Below are positions 13,510-26,989 of a DNA stretch of 64,000 nucleotides, piece by piece. How positions within the stretch are numbered: the first letter of the stretch is position 1; every line of letters begins with the position of its first letter. The position numbers and the translations under genes are program-made. The stretch is from positions 126,501 through 190,500 of the forward strand of contig OY783196.1 of NCBI GenBank assembly GCA_963678675.1, given 5' to 3'. Origin of the DNA: Xiphydria camelus (taxonomy: Eukaryota > Arthropoda > Insecta > Hymenoptera > Xiphydriidae). The notes under the pieces are model-generated. The model made no database searches. It had not been told where the DNA came from and saw only the letters and a program-made list of their open reading frames with translations.

Positions 13510-14928
13510 AGCGAGTAGGTACTACAGTTTCCACACGGTACCGTTTTGGATCCTCCCCTCGTAGCGCGCGACGTAGGCACACAACCCGGCCGCGGGATTA
13601 GAGATTGTCGAATCGATACACGCGCGCGCGGGAGAGAGAGGAAGAAGCGACCGCCGAAGGGGCGACCGGAGGTTATTCTCGTTCGCGAGAAGAGACGGAC
13701 GAACGAGAGGTTCGTTTATCGCGCAATTTCGCCGATCCATATAGGTAATATACAGATACGCGTAGGTATACCTATTACGTAGTTTCGAACTTCCTCATCG
13801 ACGCGTACTACCTATACGCGTCGCCGCGGCCGAGATTGGATTCCCGGATAGAGGACGCGGGAAGGAATCGTATCGGAGGGACGACTGCGAATCTGAGTGG
13901 TTGCGTCGCAGAAAGTGTGACGAATGGGAGGATTAATCGTTTTACTCCACCCCCATCGCACCGCGTGTCTTTGAGGGAGTAACGTGGAGAACGAGAGGAG
14001 GGTGTCGTCGTCGTCGTCGTCGTCTCGATTCCTCGCGTTCGAAAATTTCTTTCGTTCGATTCTGATCAATCTTGATTCGCGACTGATCGATGGTACTTAC
14101 TCGGTTCGAATCGAAGAAATATTGTATTTTCACGCGTGTAAATAACGCGTCTTCTCCCCACTGCCACTGGTACCGCGAACCGCACGCCAAAATGGGTGCG
14201 CTCTCTCTGGATTCGCCCTCGTCGCGTACAACGCTGATATCTCGGCTGGGACCCTCGAATCGATACGGGCGGGGAATCGAATTTCTCGTTTGCCTCGATC
14301 GGGACGCGTAGAGCCCGGTGACGCGGTTCTACGTGGCGTCGCGGTAATGTACAATACTATGTGTAAATATTGCAAAATATAAAAAGAGAAATGCTTAAAC
14401 CGAGAAAGAAGGTATAGGCGTTCCGCGTAATCGCGGAGGAAAGGAGAGCAGAATCTTATCGGGACCCAGGGCTGTTATCGTTGGTCAATATTTCTTTTCT
14501 TTCTCCGTCCCACACCTCGTTATCCTCCACTGCGTTCACGGGCGTTCCAGTTCTTATCCCGCCCTTATCGGCAGATAAGGCGCGCGGCGTAGGACCTTAC
14601 GATATTAAACACGGATCGAAGCCTACCACCCGTTATAGGCGCGTAGTGCGTGGAAGCTGCGAATCTTTGGTCGTTTACCCTTTGGCCCTAATACCTACGA
14701 ATGTATGTATGTATCGCGTGATTAATATAAACGCAAATTTTGCAGTCGAATATCTCGTGGATTTGAAAGTATCCGAAAGGATCTGGAGAGCAGCGATAGT
14801 TCGTAAAGGCCAACGCGTTCGTCCAGAGCCAGTACTTTCTCTCTCTCTCTCTCTCTCTCTCCCTCTCTCTCCCTCCAGATATACTTACGCAATAATAAAT
14901 TATTAGCGTCCAAACGATATGCACTCAC

Positions 14929-16118
14929 CATTTGATGCTCTTCTTGATGATGTTGCTGACGATCCTCTGGGACTTTCTCGTCGACTGGGACTGGAATGAC
15001 GACGACGGCTCGTTATTCTTCTTCTGCCTCTTCGCCGGCTCCTCGTTACGCTCCGGGGGCACCCGCGCATCCTTGGCATTTCCGGCGTCCTCAGCTTTCG
15101 CCGACTCCTGGACCCACGCGGCCACGTGCTCCTGCCGCAGCTGCTCCGATTTCTTCTCCGCCGGCAAGGAAGAATCCGCTCGCAGTTCCTCCTCGCTTAT
15201 CAGCTCGCTCACCGCCGTCGGCGGTCCCACAATCCCCACTTCCGGCCGATCCCGCTTTCCCTTTCTGTCGCACGCTTTGGCGCCGCATTCCTCCTCTTTC
15301 TCCTCCTCCTGCCGCGCGCGGCTCCGTTCGTCCACGAGTTTTGCCGCGCGCTTCGCTTCGATCGCCGTCCCCTCGGCGCATCTGGTACCGTCCTTCGGAG
15401 ACGTTGTCGGCTCCCGCTCCGTTGAAAATATCGTCTTCTCCTTCGACGACGAGGTTTTCGCCGCCTCCTCCTCCTCCTCCTCCTCCTCCTCCTCCTCCTT
15501 CTTCTTCCACACGATTGTCGTCTCTTCGTCCTGCGGAACCGTCGTTTCTTCTTCTTTGGTCAAAACTACCGTCGTCTCCTCCTGTTCCAAGGTAACCGTT
15601 CCTTTTTGCCGCGCCATCGTCGGCACCTCTTTCGTCGCTGGTGCCGTTCCTTCCTCCTCCTCAAAGATTTTCGCCCCCTCCTTCGTCGACGCGCAGACCT
15701 TCCCGGCAACGGCGTTCCTCTCTTCCGTGTTCTCACGGGCGGTCTTCAAGATCTCGTTCAGCTTGCTCTCTTCCTCGCAAATCATGTCCTGGATTTCGAC
15801 TCCTTTTTTCTCCGTTTTCGGCTCGCCCGACTCAACCGGTAGCGCCGAAACGTTCTCCTCTAATTTTTCCTCGCTCTCCGTGGCTTCCTCCTCCGCGTTG
15901 CGCTTCGTCTCGGAAATACGGAGCGCCTCGGTTTTTTCGGGCGTCACTTCCGGCACCTTCGCGACTTCCGATCCGCCCGATTCTCGGAGCGCGCCGCTCT
16001 CACCACCGTCGTCGTCCCCGTTGTCCCGGGCGACCGATACGATCGCGTCGCTCTCCCCGATGCCGTTCGCATCCGCGTTGCCGCTCACCGCGGAGGAATC
16101 TCCCCGGTACTCCGCCAT
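14929..16118 (-). CDS. acidic Glu-rich exon, candidate alternative first exon of the THAP/MYND gene
   Basis: The exon begins at an ATG in a strong context (GCAACCATGG) and stays open for 396 codons plus two bases. It then meets a consensus donor, TG/GTGAGT; read-through would stop one codon later. The protein is acidic and low in complexity, with a run of about a dozen Glu, and it ends in a basic patch (KSQRIVSNIIKKSIK). It ends in phase 2, the same as the THAP exon, so joining to the exon at 3356 makes a TGT codon and a 995-residue isoform. The THAP exon cannot follow it in frame unless it had an unseen acceptor. Alternatively it is the first exon of a separate gene whose later exons I could not find. 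No domain is recognised. Confidence 0.55.
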
Positions 16119-19100
16119 GGTTGCGGCCGTTGTCGACGATCTCTAATCGTCGCGTCTCCGGGACATCTTATCGACCTGGCCAACACCTGCGGTCGCTTGC
16201 GTCCGGTATCGTGCGAGTCGCGATCGGCTAATCGGCATCGTGCGCGACTATTTTTTGCGAGGTGTCCGTGCGATGAGTCGCGCTGAAAACGACCTCGAGA
16301 AGGTCGACGAGGTCGGGTTTTCGGGAATTCCGACCGTGGAAACGTCGCGGAAGTTTGGGAAGCGACGTTTCTTTCGGGTTCGCCGGTGCAATTGATAATG
16401 CGACGCTCCGAATAAGCGACGAACCCGAAATTATAGTTTCGTCCTTGAATAAGGGCGACGATGCTTGTGCGACGCCGAGCGATGCGGTTCCAGACGCGAT
16501 CGAGCTTTGTAGGTAATTCCGAGTACCTACCTACCTACCTACCGCGCGCGGTATTCAGTCGGGGGTTGCTTTACCGTAGTTCGAACGCCAAAGTCGACCC
16601 TTGACTCAGTCGATAAACGGTAGCGGATTCAATGGTAATTTCTACCTTACCGCTGCGTACGGGGTCTGCGTCGCGCGGTATGGATCGCAACGTACCTATA
16701 GGTAGAATGCTCCTCGGCTTGTAGGTTATGTTGACAGGGTTAGGTTAGAAACGACACAGGTATACGTCGTATTTGACACATGAAATGCGAGCCGGCATAC
16801 CGTGTCGCGAGATAGGAATATATCGCCAAATAAGTAACGAGTTATTACTTGCGGCCACGAATGTAGAATTCTTTTCGGATCGCTACTCGCTCCGCTTTCG
16901 CTGATTCATCCCGTCGATACCTTCGCCCGAAGGTAACCGTGGATCCAGCGAGTCGCGGTGGACCTCTTGCACTCGCGCGCGCACTTATTCACTCTCTGAA
17001 TTCGACCGAACGTCTCGGCTGAGCCGCGAATCGTCGACCGACGTTCGAATCGAACACGCGACGGCTCGCCCGTACACTTTCGAACGTCCGAGCGGAGCGC
17101 AAACTCGTATTTACGATATCGACAGCGCCGGAGCAACGTCCGACATATTTACTTCGCGAGCGTTCGTCGCACAGTGAGGGTTACGATCGTGCGTGCAACC
17201 TCGCGATCGCGGTCTCGCGAGCGAACGGGGGAAAAAAAAAAGAAAGAGTCGCGCGTCAACGTAGCCGACCGGTCGGAGGGAAACAGAGAATAAATAACTA
17301 TACTCTCTCTCCGTGATACGGGACGGGAGGAAGGGGGAGGGCGAAGTCAGTCGTCAAACCAAGATCGAAGCCGAGGGGAGACGACACCGAGAGAAATTCT
17401 TGCTACTTCGGACCAAGGCGACGCGATGGATATCGGTCCCTCGCAATTCGCCTTTCCGGCTTCGGCGGATCCCCGATTTGCATGGCGATAGAGCGAAGAC
17501 GAGACACGGATCGCGAACGGAGAATGGGAGCGCGACCCCGAAGCGGGGCTAGTGACCTCTACCGCGGCTGTAAGATGCTCGCGCACCGCGCAACTTCGTA
17601 ACCTGCTTGCGAGTGCTCGTCGTATGTGTACGTACACGTGCACACATACGTACGTCGCGCAACTGTAGCGACCTGCGCCATCGCCTCCACCTCGCGGAAG
17701 ATTTCGCGGATTTTTTATGCCGACCAATCAGAACACCGCCCGATTATTTTTGACAGCGGATGGCGCCCCCCGCGTTTCGCAAGTCAGCTCACCGGGTTTC
17801 CGTCCACCGCGCGCTGAATCGCGTCTCGGGCGCGCGCGATCGACACAAAACTGACGACGGGCGGCACGTCACACTTCGTGAACCGTCGCCGCGGCGCGAC
17901 TACTTTCCATTTGTCGCCCCGCAGACCCCGAGGGCGCGCGTCGCGAACAAAATGGCTACCGTCCGCGAACCGATCCGCCGTTTCGGCGGATTCTTCTCGC
18001 TCGGGCCGTCGGACGATTCTCCGAACCAAGGATTCCTCCGTTGAGAGCAACCTTCACCGACGTTCGACGAATCACCTGATCGATTCGAAGACGGCACCGG
18101 GTACATAACGTGTGGCACAGCCTGGTCGCCGCCAAGCGGCTGTTACGCCGTCGTCCGAGCGAATGTCGATACGCCATCTGCTTCGCGCGCGCGCGCGATG
18201 TGGATAAAATAATTTTATTCTAACCGTGAAATTCTGCGACACCTGACGAATTCCTCGAGAACTCTCTCGAGCGCCGACGTCCTTTACCTACTCGCGGCTC
18301 TACCTACGGTACACTTCCGACGGCCAGTGAGTCTTCCTCTGATGATAAATTCGAGCACACACAGCACGGAGGCGTGTGGCTGTACCTAGCACGCACGCAC
18401 GTACGTAAGTGGCCCGAGCTCGTACTAGGTAGTAGGTACCTACCTACATACCTACAGGTACGTCCCGTTCCACATCGGTGAAGAGAGAGAATAGGGTCAA
18501 ATTCTTTGACATCGAAACTTCCACGTCACGGTCTCTTTCGTCGTCGTCGTTCGTCGTCGTCGTCGTCGTGACAGACGGTACCGTTCGTCCCGCGTGTTAC
18601 GGAGGATCTAAAATGGAAACGGACGATCGATCGATTAAATGCCTGCTCGCCGATTCATTGCTCTCATCGCTTGCACATAGTACCTATTTACAGATCAGGT
18701 GGCCACGATTTGGAATTAATATTTCATATATTTATATATATATATATCAACAAAATAATGTTTCAATCGACCTTACGCAGCTAATAAAATCTACGGACTA
18801 AACAGTCAGGTTCGATTTAAACGCAATTCTTTTTTTTCCTTGGTTGATAATGATCGTTTTCGTTTTACTCCGCCTACCCGCAGAGTCCGATAAACAATAA
18901 ATAAACGAGTACAAATCTATACATTTCGCGGAGTGCGTGGTATGCCTCGCCACAGTCGAAATCGCAACACGACGTGACGTCTATCGACAGCGAGTCGTAT
19001 GGTTTCGCAGAACGTACCTAAACCGCGATGTCGTTTGCGCGGTTACTCTGCCGGGCCACGGTCAAAGCGCGAAGGTGCCTTCGAGAGATCGACGTTACGG

Positions 19101-20506
19101 AATGTCGAATATTTGAATTTTCATTGAATTCCGAAAGCGTCCCAGTTTTCGAAGCGCGGGTATCGTCGAACTTCTCAAATGCGTAGCTCTCCTGATGATC
19201 AGGCGGTCACCAGACGTTAGATCGTTTCGCCGTTCGGTCCGTCCAATTTGGATCGTGCGATTTGCGGGTCAAGATCCGTTCGCGCGTTCCGTTTTCACGT
19301 ATCAATTCAATTCGAACGTACATACCTAGGTGGATACGTTCCTCCCGGATGACAACGTTGAAAGGTATCTCGCGTTTAGCGGACCCCTGCGAACGTGCTT
19401 CCCGCTCTGCCTCTCTTTTTACGCATGTCGCTGTTGAGAACATAATATAAAGAGTCATTTACGGAACATTCACTGGATAACTACAGGCCGTGGATGCGTC
19501 GATTCTAGGCTGTTCGCGTTATAGGTACATAAATACACACATACACAGTGAATTACAGAAATATCCGTAATTTCATTACGGATTTCAAAAGTTTTGCGAA
19601 CGCTTCGCTCGAGCAGCCTCGTGCGTCTTCGCCGCTGCCGCCCGCGCCTTCCGTCGTTAACAGCCCAAGTACTATAACATTTGACCTAGCTAAGAGACTA
19701 TCTACACGTTTCGTGCTTTCGGATTTTCGCCTCTTTCCCTCTTTCCCTCTTTTTTTTCTTCCTCTTTAAAAACTACTGAATAGCACCTATCGTACACGAT
19801 TTCGCGCCTCTCTTATTTCCGAACGTTACCTTTTTCTTTTGATCAACGCGACAATGATTCGCCCACGAAGCGCGGCCGCGACTCTACGCGTCCGGGCTCA
19901 ACCTTAATAGGTATCCTCTCTCTCTCGCGTCTCCTCCTCACGAACGACTCGAACCTCCGCCGATCGACCCTCGACAGTGAGATGGCTTGGGTATTTTCGC
20001 GTAGACGCGCCCGAAGATGGACACGAGTCGTGGAGAGAACGAACGGCGGGAGGAAGATAGTCGCCGTGTGGCAGTCTCCTCAGCGAAATTCGAAGCGGTG
20101 GAACGACGCTCCACTTCCGCCGCGGGACCGGTAGTCGCGCGCGATAAATGCACGCCCGACGCGTAGGTTCGTATTGCACTGTGTCGCCCCTCTGCGATCT
20201 CGCGATCCGCTATATATAGTATCCTAAAGGAACCGGTAAAGAAGTGCCGCGAGGAAAGTTGGCGAAGTACGGGGAGAGTCCCGAAGAATTTCAGCCGGTC
20301 TTTGGAGACGTGTGGCCGTCGATTTCTTTCCTCCCCGCGCGAAAAGAGTATCGTTGCGCGATCGTTGTCCTCTCGTCCTCGTCAAGGACGAGGTAGAGGT
20401 CACGGTCGAGACCACGACGACGGTCAGGACGTCAGTGTGGTCCTGTGCCAGGACGAGCGATGCTGTTTGTGTTGCTGTTGTTGTTGCAGCGGTGGCGGCG
20501 GCGGCG

Positions 20507-20541
<35 letters not shown>

Positions 20542-23500
20542 CTCTTGCGGCTGTGGCGGAAAAAGAAGCATGTAGAAACCGTTAGAATTCCTTCGTCGGA
20601 GACAGAAGCCTTCCTATCTCGCGATATGATCGCGAGAAAGCCGAGACGTCAACCTCGGTTAGGCGGAGTATACTTTGCGGATCACGCGTAATTATTGTAC
20701 GGAGTTCGCGCAGTCGATGCGGTGAACGCGGTGTACGTACATAGGTACCTATCAGCTGTTAACCCCAGGACGATGCGTGCCCGTGCGTTTCTACGACTCG
20801 TCGCTTTAGCGGAGCGGAACGGCTGCTCGATCGTTCGACCGAACGAACGAACGAACGAACGCAGATGCGAGCGTTCCTGGGGGATGGCATTTTGAATTAT
20901 ACATAATATGTAATAGAGCATCGGTCACCGCAATTCGCCGATCGAAGCGAAACTGCCCTATAGCGCTGTCCGCCCTGTCGTGGGGTAGAAGGTGAAAAGG
21001 TTGCAGGGAGAGGTACCTACATGTATGTATGTAAGAACGGCGCGCAGCACGCCGAAGGCCGGCTTCGCGATCAAAGGCTTCTAGCTTGATTTCGTCGTGG
21101 GCAGAGAGATAACGGAAATAATTTTTTTTTTATTTTTCGATTTCGTGTACCATACGAGATTTTAACTTTAGTATGTACCTACTTATTGTATAGGTATGTA
21201 CGCGTACTCTACTTTTTCCTTTCTTTTCGCGCGGTCAGAATTGAAAGGCGCGGGGATCGATAGCGTCGCGAGGATAAAAGTTTTTACGGCGAGCCGTCCT
21301 TACTCCCTCGCGGAGGAGTTGCATGCGGCAGAAGGCAGACGCCGTGATCGCGAGCAGAGAGACGACGAGGACCCATATTTTTTACGGAAAACGCCTACAG
21401 ACAGCCCTGCTCGCGTACCCAAAGGGCTCCTCTCTGTACGCAACGAGAGTACCGGTACTCGCGTATCTACATGCTCGCTTCGCGCAGCCGGAATTGAAAC
21501 ACGGGGATCGATCGAGGTGTTCTCTCCGCGCGTGCGCACGTTTCGAGAGCGAACGTGTGTATAGGTGGTACACAACCTCGCGTTATACAACCAAATACCC
21601 CCGCGCGTCCTCGGCACCCACCCACCATTTATACGTAGCGCATCGGGGGGCTCTCTCTCGTATAATTCGTCCTTGGATGGGGCGCATCAGTGAAAGCGAT
21701 AGCGTCGCGCCGAAATTTCGGACGTTATCGGGCGCGGAGCCACTCTCAGAGAGACATCCACTTGAACCGCGACTATCGGCGCTTATCCGTAAGCTCTCTT
21801 GTCTTTCGCGGTGGCATAAGTAATACCCGGATAGACAAATGTAGGTATAGACTGTACAGCAACTTTAGGTAGTATCGACTCACCAGGTTGTGTGCGCTCG
21901 ACGAGCCGTCATTGATCAAGCATATTTGTGGTATGGATGATTTCAAAGTAATACACAAATGGAATGTGCTAAGCGTTGACTCGATATAAGGACAATTTTT
22001 TATAAATATTTTGCTGCAGTAGATACGTCGATTGATTTGAGTCACGATATAATGCAAATTTAACCTAATTCATTAAGAACAGTTCTTTTTTTCAAATTCA
22101 CGCGACAAGATAAATGTAAACTTTTTCGAACAATCAATTATTGTAGTTTGTATGAATGCCGTGACAATCGTACAAATCTATCCGGGATACTTTTTGGAAG
22201 ATTAGGTACGCACACGTTCGGATCGTCCAAGAAATTCTGCGCGCGCCCTATCGTCTTGAATGTGCCACGGCTAAGGAGATACGCAATCACGATTCGCGAG
22301 CTTTGGTACCTGCAATGAGTGGAAAATGTAATTGATACACCCTTCCCCCTCCGACGCGTCGCCCCTCTACGCGCGTCTAGAATTCGATCGTCAGTGACGC
22401 GTCTGAGCGCGGTATAAATATACGCACATGTGTGCGAGCGAGAAATCTGGAAGGAATGCCCCGCGGAGATCCGGTAATTAAAAACATCGCGGGGAACGAT
22501 CGAAGCGACTTTATCGCCGCCGTTTTATCGACGATTCGTCCGCCGTGTGACGATCCGCGATAGTTATCGCCATAGTTTGTCGATACCATCGGCGCTTCGT
22601 CGATGATGTTGTTCTCGAGCAATAGGCGGCGATAACGATCGTTGCCACTGACAAGCTTTCGCATCGCGCGAGAGAGAGATCGGAATTTTGCTCGTCTTAT
22701 CGCCGTAATTTTTCGTTTCGTCTGATCTACATCTACGCGCGCGAAGCACACGCTTGTCGCAAGTGAATAATTCTATTCGCTGCAAATAGAGTTCCATTTA
22801 CGGCAAGCGCACATTTACGAGAATGCGATCAAAAATATGTGCACCGATTCCTTGTGCCCCTTCCCCACGTATCTAATCCCGTACAATCCACGTTCGCGCG
22901 CGCAATATCCATAAAGGACGTGACTTAATGAAAAGAGCCGACCGATATAGGTACATACAGAGAGAGAGAGAGAGAGCGCTTCTCCCTCGTTATTACCCGA
23001 CCAAGTTCCCGCACACGCGCAGCTATCCCGTTGTCCGATTCCGCAGCGGAAGGGAGCGGAAGCGCATCTCTTCCTCGGATAATAATTGGACCGAACGTTA
23101 CGCGCAGCGACCCTCGCGACTATCTATACCTACACACATATCCGCGCGTACGGTTGGACGCCCCTACATGAAAATACCTGTGCGTATGGGTACACCGCGT
23201 AGCGTTCGCACAGGCTCGTCTACGAATATGTATGGAGATACGCGTACGTATGTACTACATACATGTACATCCGTGCTTACGGGAGCGTACGTGTACACGG
23301 GGAGACCATTGACCGGGAGTGTGCGCCGCTTTCAACCGATTCTTCAACCATACCACCCGCATGTGTAGATCGATCCGCTTGAAGGGACGTTCACACCGAA
23401 ACGCCTGGCGTGGCGTGCGACGAACGCGATCGCGGGGACCAATGACCCGAACCCGAGTCGAGATCGTCGGGGTTCGCCAGTCCCTATCGCTCGCGCGCGC

Positions 23501-23798
23501 GCGAGGTTCGAGACTGGTCCTGCGCTCGGTCGCGGCGCGACCACAATAACGCGCCTCTTTGTTTTCTTTCGCGCGCACTGATAAGCCGCCTCGAGAGAGC
23601 CCACTTGAACACACGGCGAATACTTTGCGCACGGCGATGTGAGCATGGCAAAAACTCGAACGTTACGCGCTAATTTTTCCGAGTTTTTAGCGCGATCGCC
23701 GTGCGCCGGCTGGAATATAATGGGGTCGTCTGTTCGCAATGGGAGGCGGCTATACAGTTGAAGAGGAATTTTGTTATCTCGCGAGCGCGCGACACGTC

Positions 23799-23819
23799 GG
23801 GGGGGGGGGGGGGGGGGGG
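23799..23819. repeat. poly-G tract (21 nt)
   Basis: An uninterrupted G run lies about 35 nt before the tandemly duplicated unit that starts near 23854. Confidence 0.95.
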
Positions 23820-23853
23820 AGGGATCTGCGTGTGAGAAGTTTTGTTAAGAAAT

Positions 23854-24405
23854 CAAAATCTCTGGAATTGAACGCTCGACTGCCCTGTCTTGTACATTTT
23901 TTTTCGCGCTGATTACAAAGTTGACGGATTTATTGAGGAGATCTCAGAGGGAGATCGAGATATCGTCGATCTCTGACAATGGCGAAAAAATGAATTTCTT
24001 TCGACCTAAGATCGTTGATATCTCAAAATCCCTGTGAGATATCGAACCGATAACCGTGTGATTTTCGTAATCAACGCGAAAAAATACACAAGATAGGCCG
24101 GTCGAGCGATCCATTCCGCAGATACTTCGATTTTCGCAAAAATCGATATCTCTGGAAATGAGTTCTCGACTACCCTAACTTATGTCTTTTTTCCGTGCTG
24201 ATTCCGTGAATGATAGGTATATTGAGGAAATCTCAAAAGAACACCGAGATACCGATGATTTATCGAGAAGACAAAAATTTCTTGTACACTGCAGAATCGC
24301 CGATATCTCATAGGATATCCTTCGAGATGTGGAGCAAATGAGCGTGCTTTTCGTAGTAAGCGCGAAAAAACACACAAGATAGAATGGCCGAGCATTCGAT
24401 TTTCG
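23854..24405. repeat. diverged tandem duplication, two units of about 280 bp
   Basis: Unit 1 (23854-24136) and unit 2 (24137-24405) align along their whole length with many substitutions and small indels. Shared landmarks, in order, are CTCTGGAA, CTCGACT, GCTGATT, TATTGAGGA, GATATCTCA, CGCGAAAAAA, ACACAAGATAG and CGATTTTCGCAAAA. The units are AT-rich and repeatedly contain GATATCTC-like words, unlike the GC-rich DNA around them. They have no open frame of note. This is probably a decayed satellite or transposon fragment. Confidence 0.8.
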
Positions 24406-25071
24406 CAAAAATGTCCAGAAAAAATATGAGGCATCTCAGCAGCGTGTACCGATCGACACACGTTTTCGTCAGCCTACATCATAGAGAGAGAGCGTAGTAA
24501 TTTTATTCCGACAAGAGTTTCCCAGCGCGAAGGAAAAACAGTGCAACGGAATGCCGCGTTGCGTCGAGACCCTCCTTTAATCCCCCCTGTTGCCCTCGAC
24601 GCATAAAAGCGCGATCTCCCGATTCGCCCCTCCGCATCCCTTCCGCGCTCCCTCTAATGTAATGCTATTTGCGCAAGTGCCACGCGGCGCTGCCGGAAGC
24701 CGCGTCAGCATCGAGTCGCATAGTCGTCTCTCCGCACGGTGTACAGTACCTAACCAAGAAATAACATCGAAACGAGCTCGAGGTGATTCTCCTCGAGATC
24801 GTCGAATATCGGCTCGACAAACGCGTGCGTATACCTCACAAAAGTCGACGGCGTCCGTAGGAGTAGAACACTCGGAACATTCGCGTCTCCGGCGGCCCAG
24901 ATGGAAAACATAGTATACGATACGAGTATAGGATACGCGCCGAAGATTAATTAGTTTCGCATCTGCGACGCTAATTAGGCGTCTCCTCGCGCGTTTTTTC
25001 CACCGTCGCACACTCTCCCGCTTCCGAGCCGAATCGAAGCCAGAGCACGGCGACGGACGACGACCATCCAT

Positions 25072-25092
25072 CCCCCCCCCCCCCCCCCCCCC
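25072..25092. repeat. poly-C tract (21 nt)
   Basis: An uninterrupted C run in non-coding DNA. On the minus strand it encodes the polyglycine of a spurious open frame. Confidence 0.95.
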
Positions 25093-26501
25093 ACGATACC
25101 ACCGTGCCACGATGCAACGCGAACGTTCATTACGCAACCGCGCGGACAATGCGCCGCGACCAGCCTAGCCGCGGATCGCACGCTTTACTCGTATACGTTT
25201 TATCGAATTGGATTCGACGGAGACCTGCGCCCGCGATGTAACGGCCCGATGCGATTACGCGTACTCTGAGAACGCTCGTTTTGATCAGCGAGAACTTGTA
25301 GGCGATTGCGTAGTCAAACACACACACACACACAGTTAAGAACTCTGCGCGAAGGCATCGATACTTTTCCACGGTGTCCAGTGAAATTCGAAAATAAAGT
25401 TCCGTCACTCTTTTCCACAGGCTTTACACTCCTGAGAGTGTAGTAACTTATTTCTGAGTAGAATGTAAATTATTAATAGGTGAACTGGTATTGGTGGCTC
25501 TATCCATTGAAACACACAATCACTCCATAACTACACATTAATCGATTAATGACTACCTCGAATTTTAATTTAATTATAATTAAAAGTGTGAAATTATTAG
25601 TATTGATAACGGGAGAAACAGCGCGCCGTGTTATCAACTCGAACGCGTAACGCTCACTGAGCGGATCGAAAGTAGACGGGGGGAGGGGGAGCGGCGAAGG
25701 TAGGTCGTGACGGAACAACACTCACTCGGGTTTTCTTTTGTGAGAAAAAAGAAACAAACACTCTGGGACGCCGAAATCGAATCAAGTTCTCGAGTGAAGA
25801 ATTATGAAATAAAATCGTAACGCGCGCGCGACGTAGCGCGCGAGACTCAACTGCATTTCAATGAAAAGGGTGAAGCGAGGAACCGATCGGGATTATCTGG
25901 AAAAGAAATGTGTACGTCTCGATGATCAGAGATGTGCACGACGAAATAAATTTGCCGACTAAAGTGCCAAAGCAATTTTAGAAAATTCTTCGGGCTCTGC
26001 TATGGCATTTCCCTGACTTCCTTAACTTTTCAATAGCATGCAACATTTCCAGACAATTCAAGATGTTCCAGAATTCCCTGTCCGCGCAAGACACCGCGTT
26101 TCCGTCAAAAAATGTTCGACGACGACATATGTACATACATCGTATACAGTTCCATCGACGATAGTAATTATCGACGAATCGAAGCTAAATCGACGGCTGC
26201 TCCAGTTTCGACCATACGCTCCAAAATCGCGGATGAAATCTCTCGTCTAGCACGACTTTCGCGCAAAGCGAACGACGTCCCTCGAACGCGCGCGTGAATT
26301 GGGCGGCCCCGAGAAGTCGTACCTATTTCTGGGAAAGGTGTAGCAATCGCGCGACGCGCGTCTTTCGCGAGTGGACGTGGCGAAGGATACGGATGCGAAG
26401 CCGCCCTCGAAAACTCGGCAAGACTCGTGGCCGTTCCAATTGTCGGGAAATATCGAGTAATGGGGCAACGGCGAGTCAATCAGCTCGTTGTTACTAACGC
26501 G

Positions 26502-26504
<3 letters not shown>

Positions 26505-26558
<54 letters not shown>
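26505..26558. repeat. (GA)27 microsatellite
   Basis: A pure GA run of about 54 nt lies some 430 nt downstream of the 3' end of the large minus-strand exon. Confidence 0.9.
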
Positions 26559-26559
<1 letters not shown>

Positions 26560-26989
26560 CGGACGGTGATTGGCCAGGGAGGAGGGTCGAGGGTCATTAC
26601 ACAGTAGTTATTAAAATGCAAATGTTTGCTTACGCGTCGCTCGTGCGTTTCCGATTCCTGGCTCTGCGGTGGTAGCCTCGTGCCTACGCGCGTGTGCCGC
26701 GTGACCCGTGGCCTCCGGTGCCCAGGAATTCGATCCTATTTGCCCCTTTTTGTCGAGCGCTATCGTCATTTCATCATCGACGCGATGGCCAGTACGATAC
26801 GAGTAGCGATTGTTAGCGAAGGAAGTCGCGGACATACGTCAGGCAGTGGGAAAGCGACTTTGAACACACCTACGTCAATTCGTACATCACAGTTCAATGT
26901 CGTTGCGTACAGGTCGCGTTTTCGTCGAAAGGAAAGGCTTCTGCTCTTAGAGAGAAAAGAAGAATAGAGACACGCGGAGAAAAATCTAG

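Larger units (their letters stand above)
7484..14928. other. CpG-rich promoter/intron region, no exon resolved
   Basis: The stretch contains the region upstream of the THAP start codon. It would also be intron if the acidic exon at 16118-14929 splices to the MYND exons. It is very rich in CpG (especially 7.5-9.9 kb), with (GA)n/(CT)n runs, (CGN)n runs and a four-base repeat near 12.05 kb. Long open frames on both strands are low-complexity Arg/Ser/Pro frames expected from such composition, and I see no protein family in them. Confidence 0.5.
16119..26989. other. 10.9-kb region without a supported gene
   Basis: The left end (16.1-17.3 kb) is CpG-rich and is probably the promoter of the acidic exon. 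The rest is mixed intergenic or intronic DNA with dispersed TACCTACC/TAGGTAGG strings, (GA)n runs, two homopolymer tracts and a tandem duplication near 24 kb. Short open frames are not convincing. One minus-strand segment (22013-21884) has splice-like borders and is discussed as a finding. Confidence 0.45.

Noticed and set aside
14932..16146. A 404-codon plus-strand open frame opposite the acidic exon
   Set aside because: It is serine/proline-rich and mirrors the Glu-rich codons of the minus-strand exon. The minus strand has a strong start context and a consensus donor, so the plus frame is a shadow.
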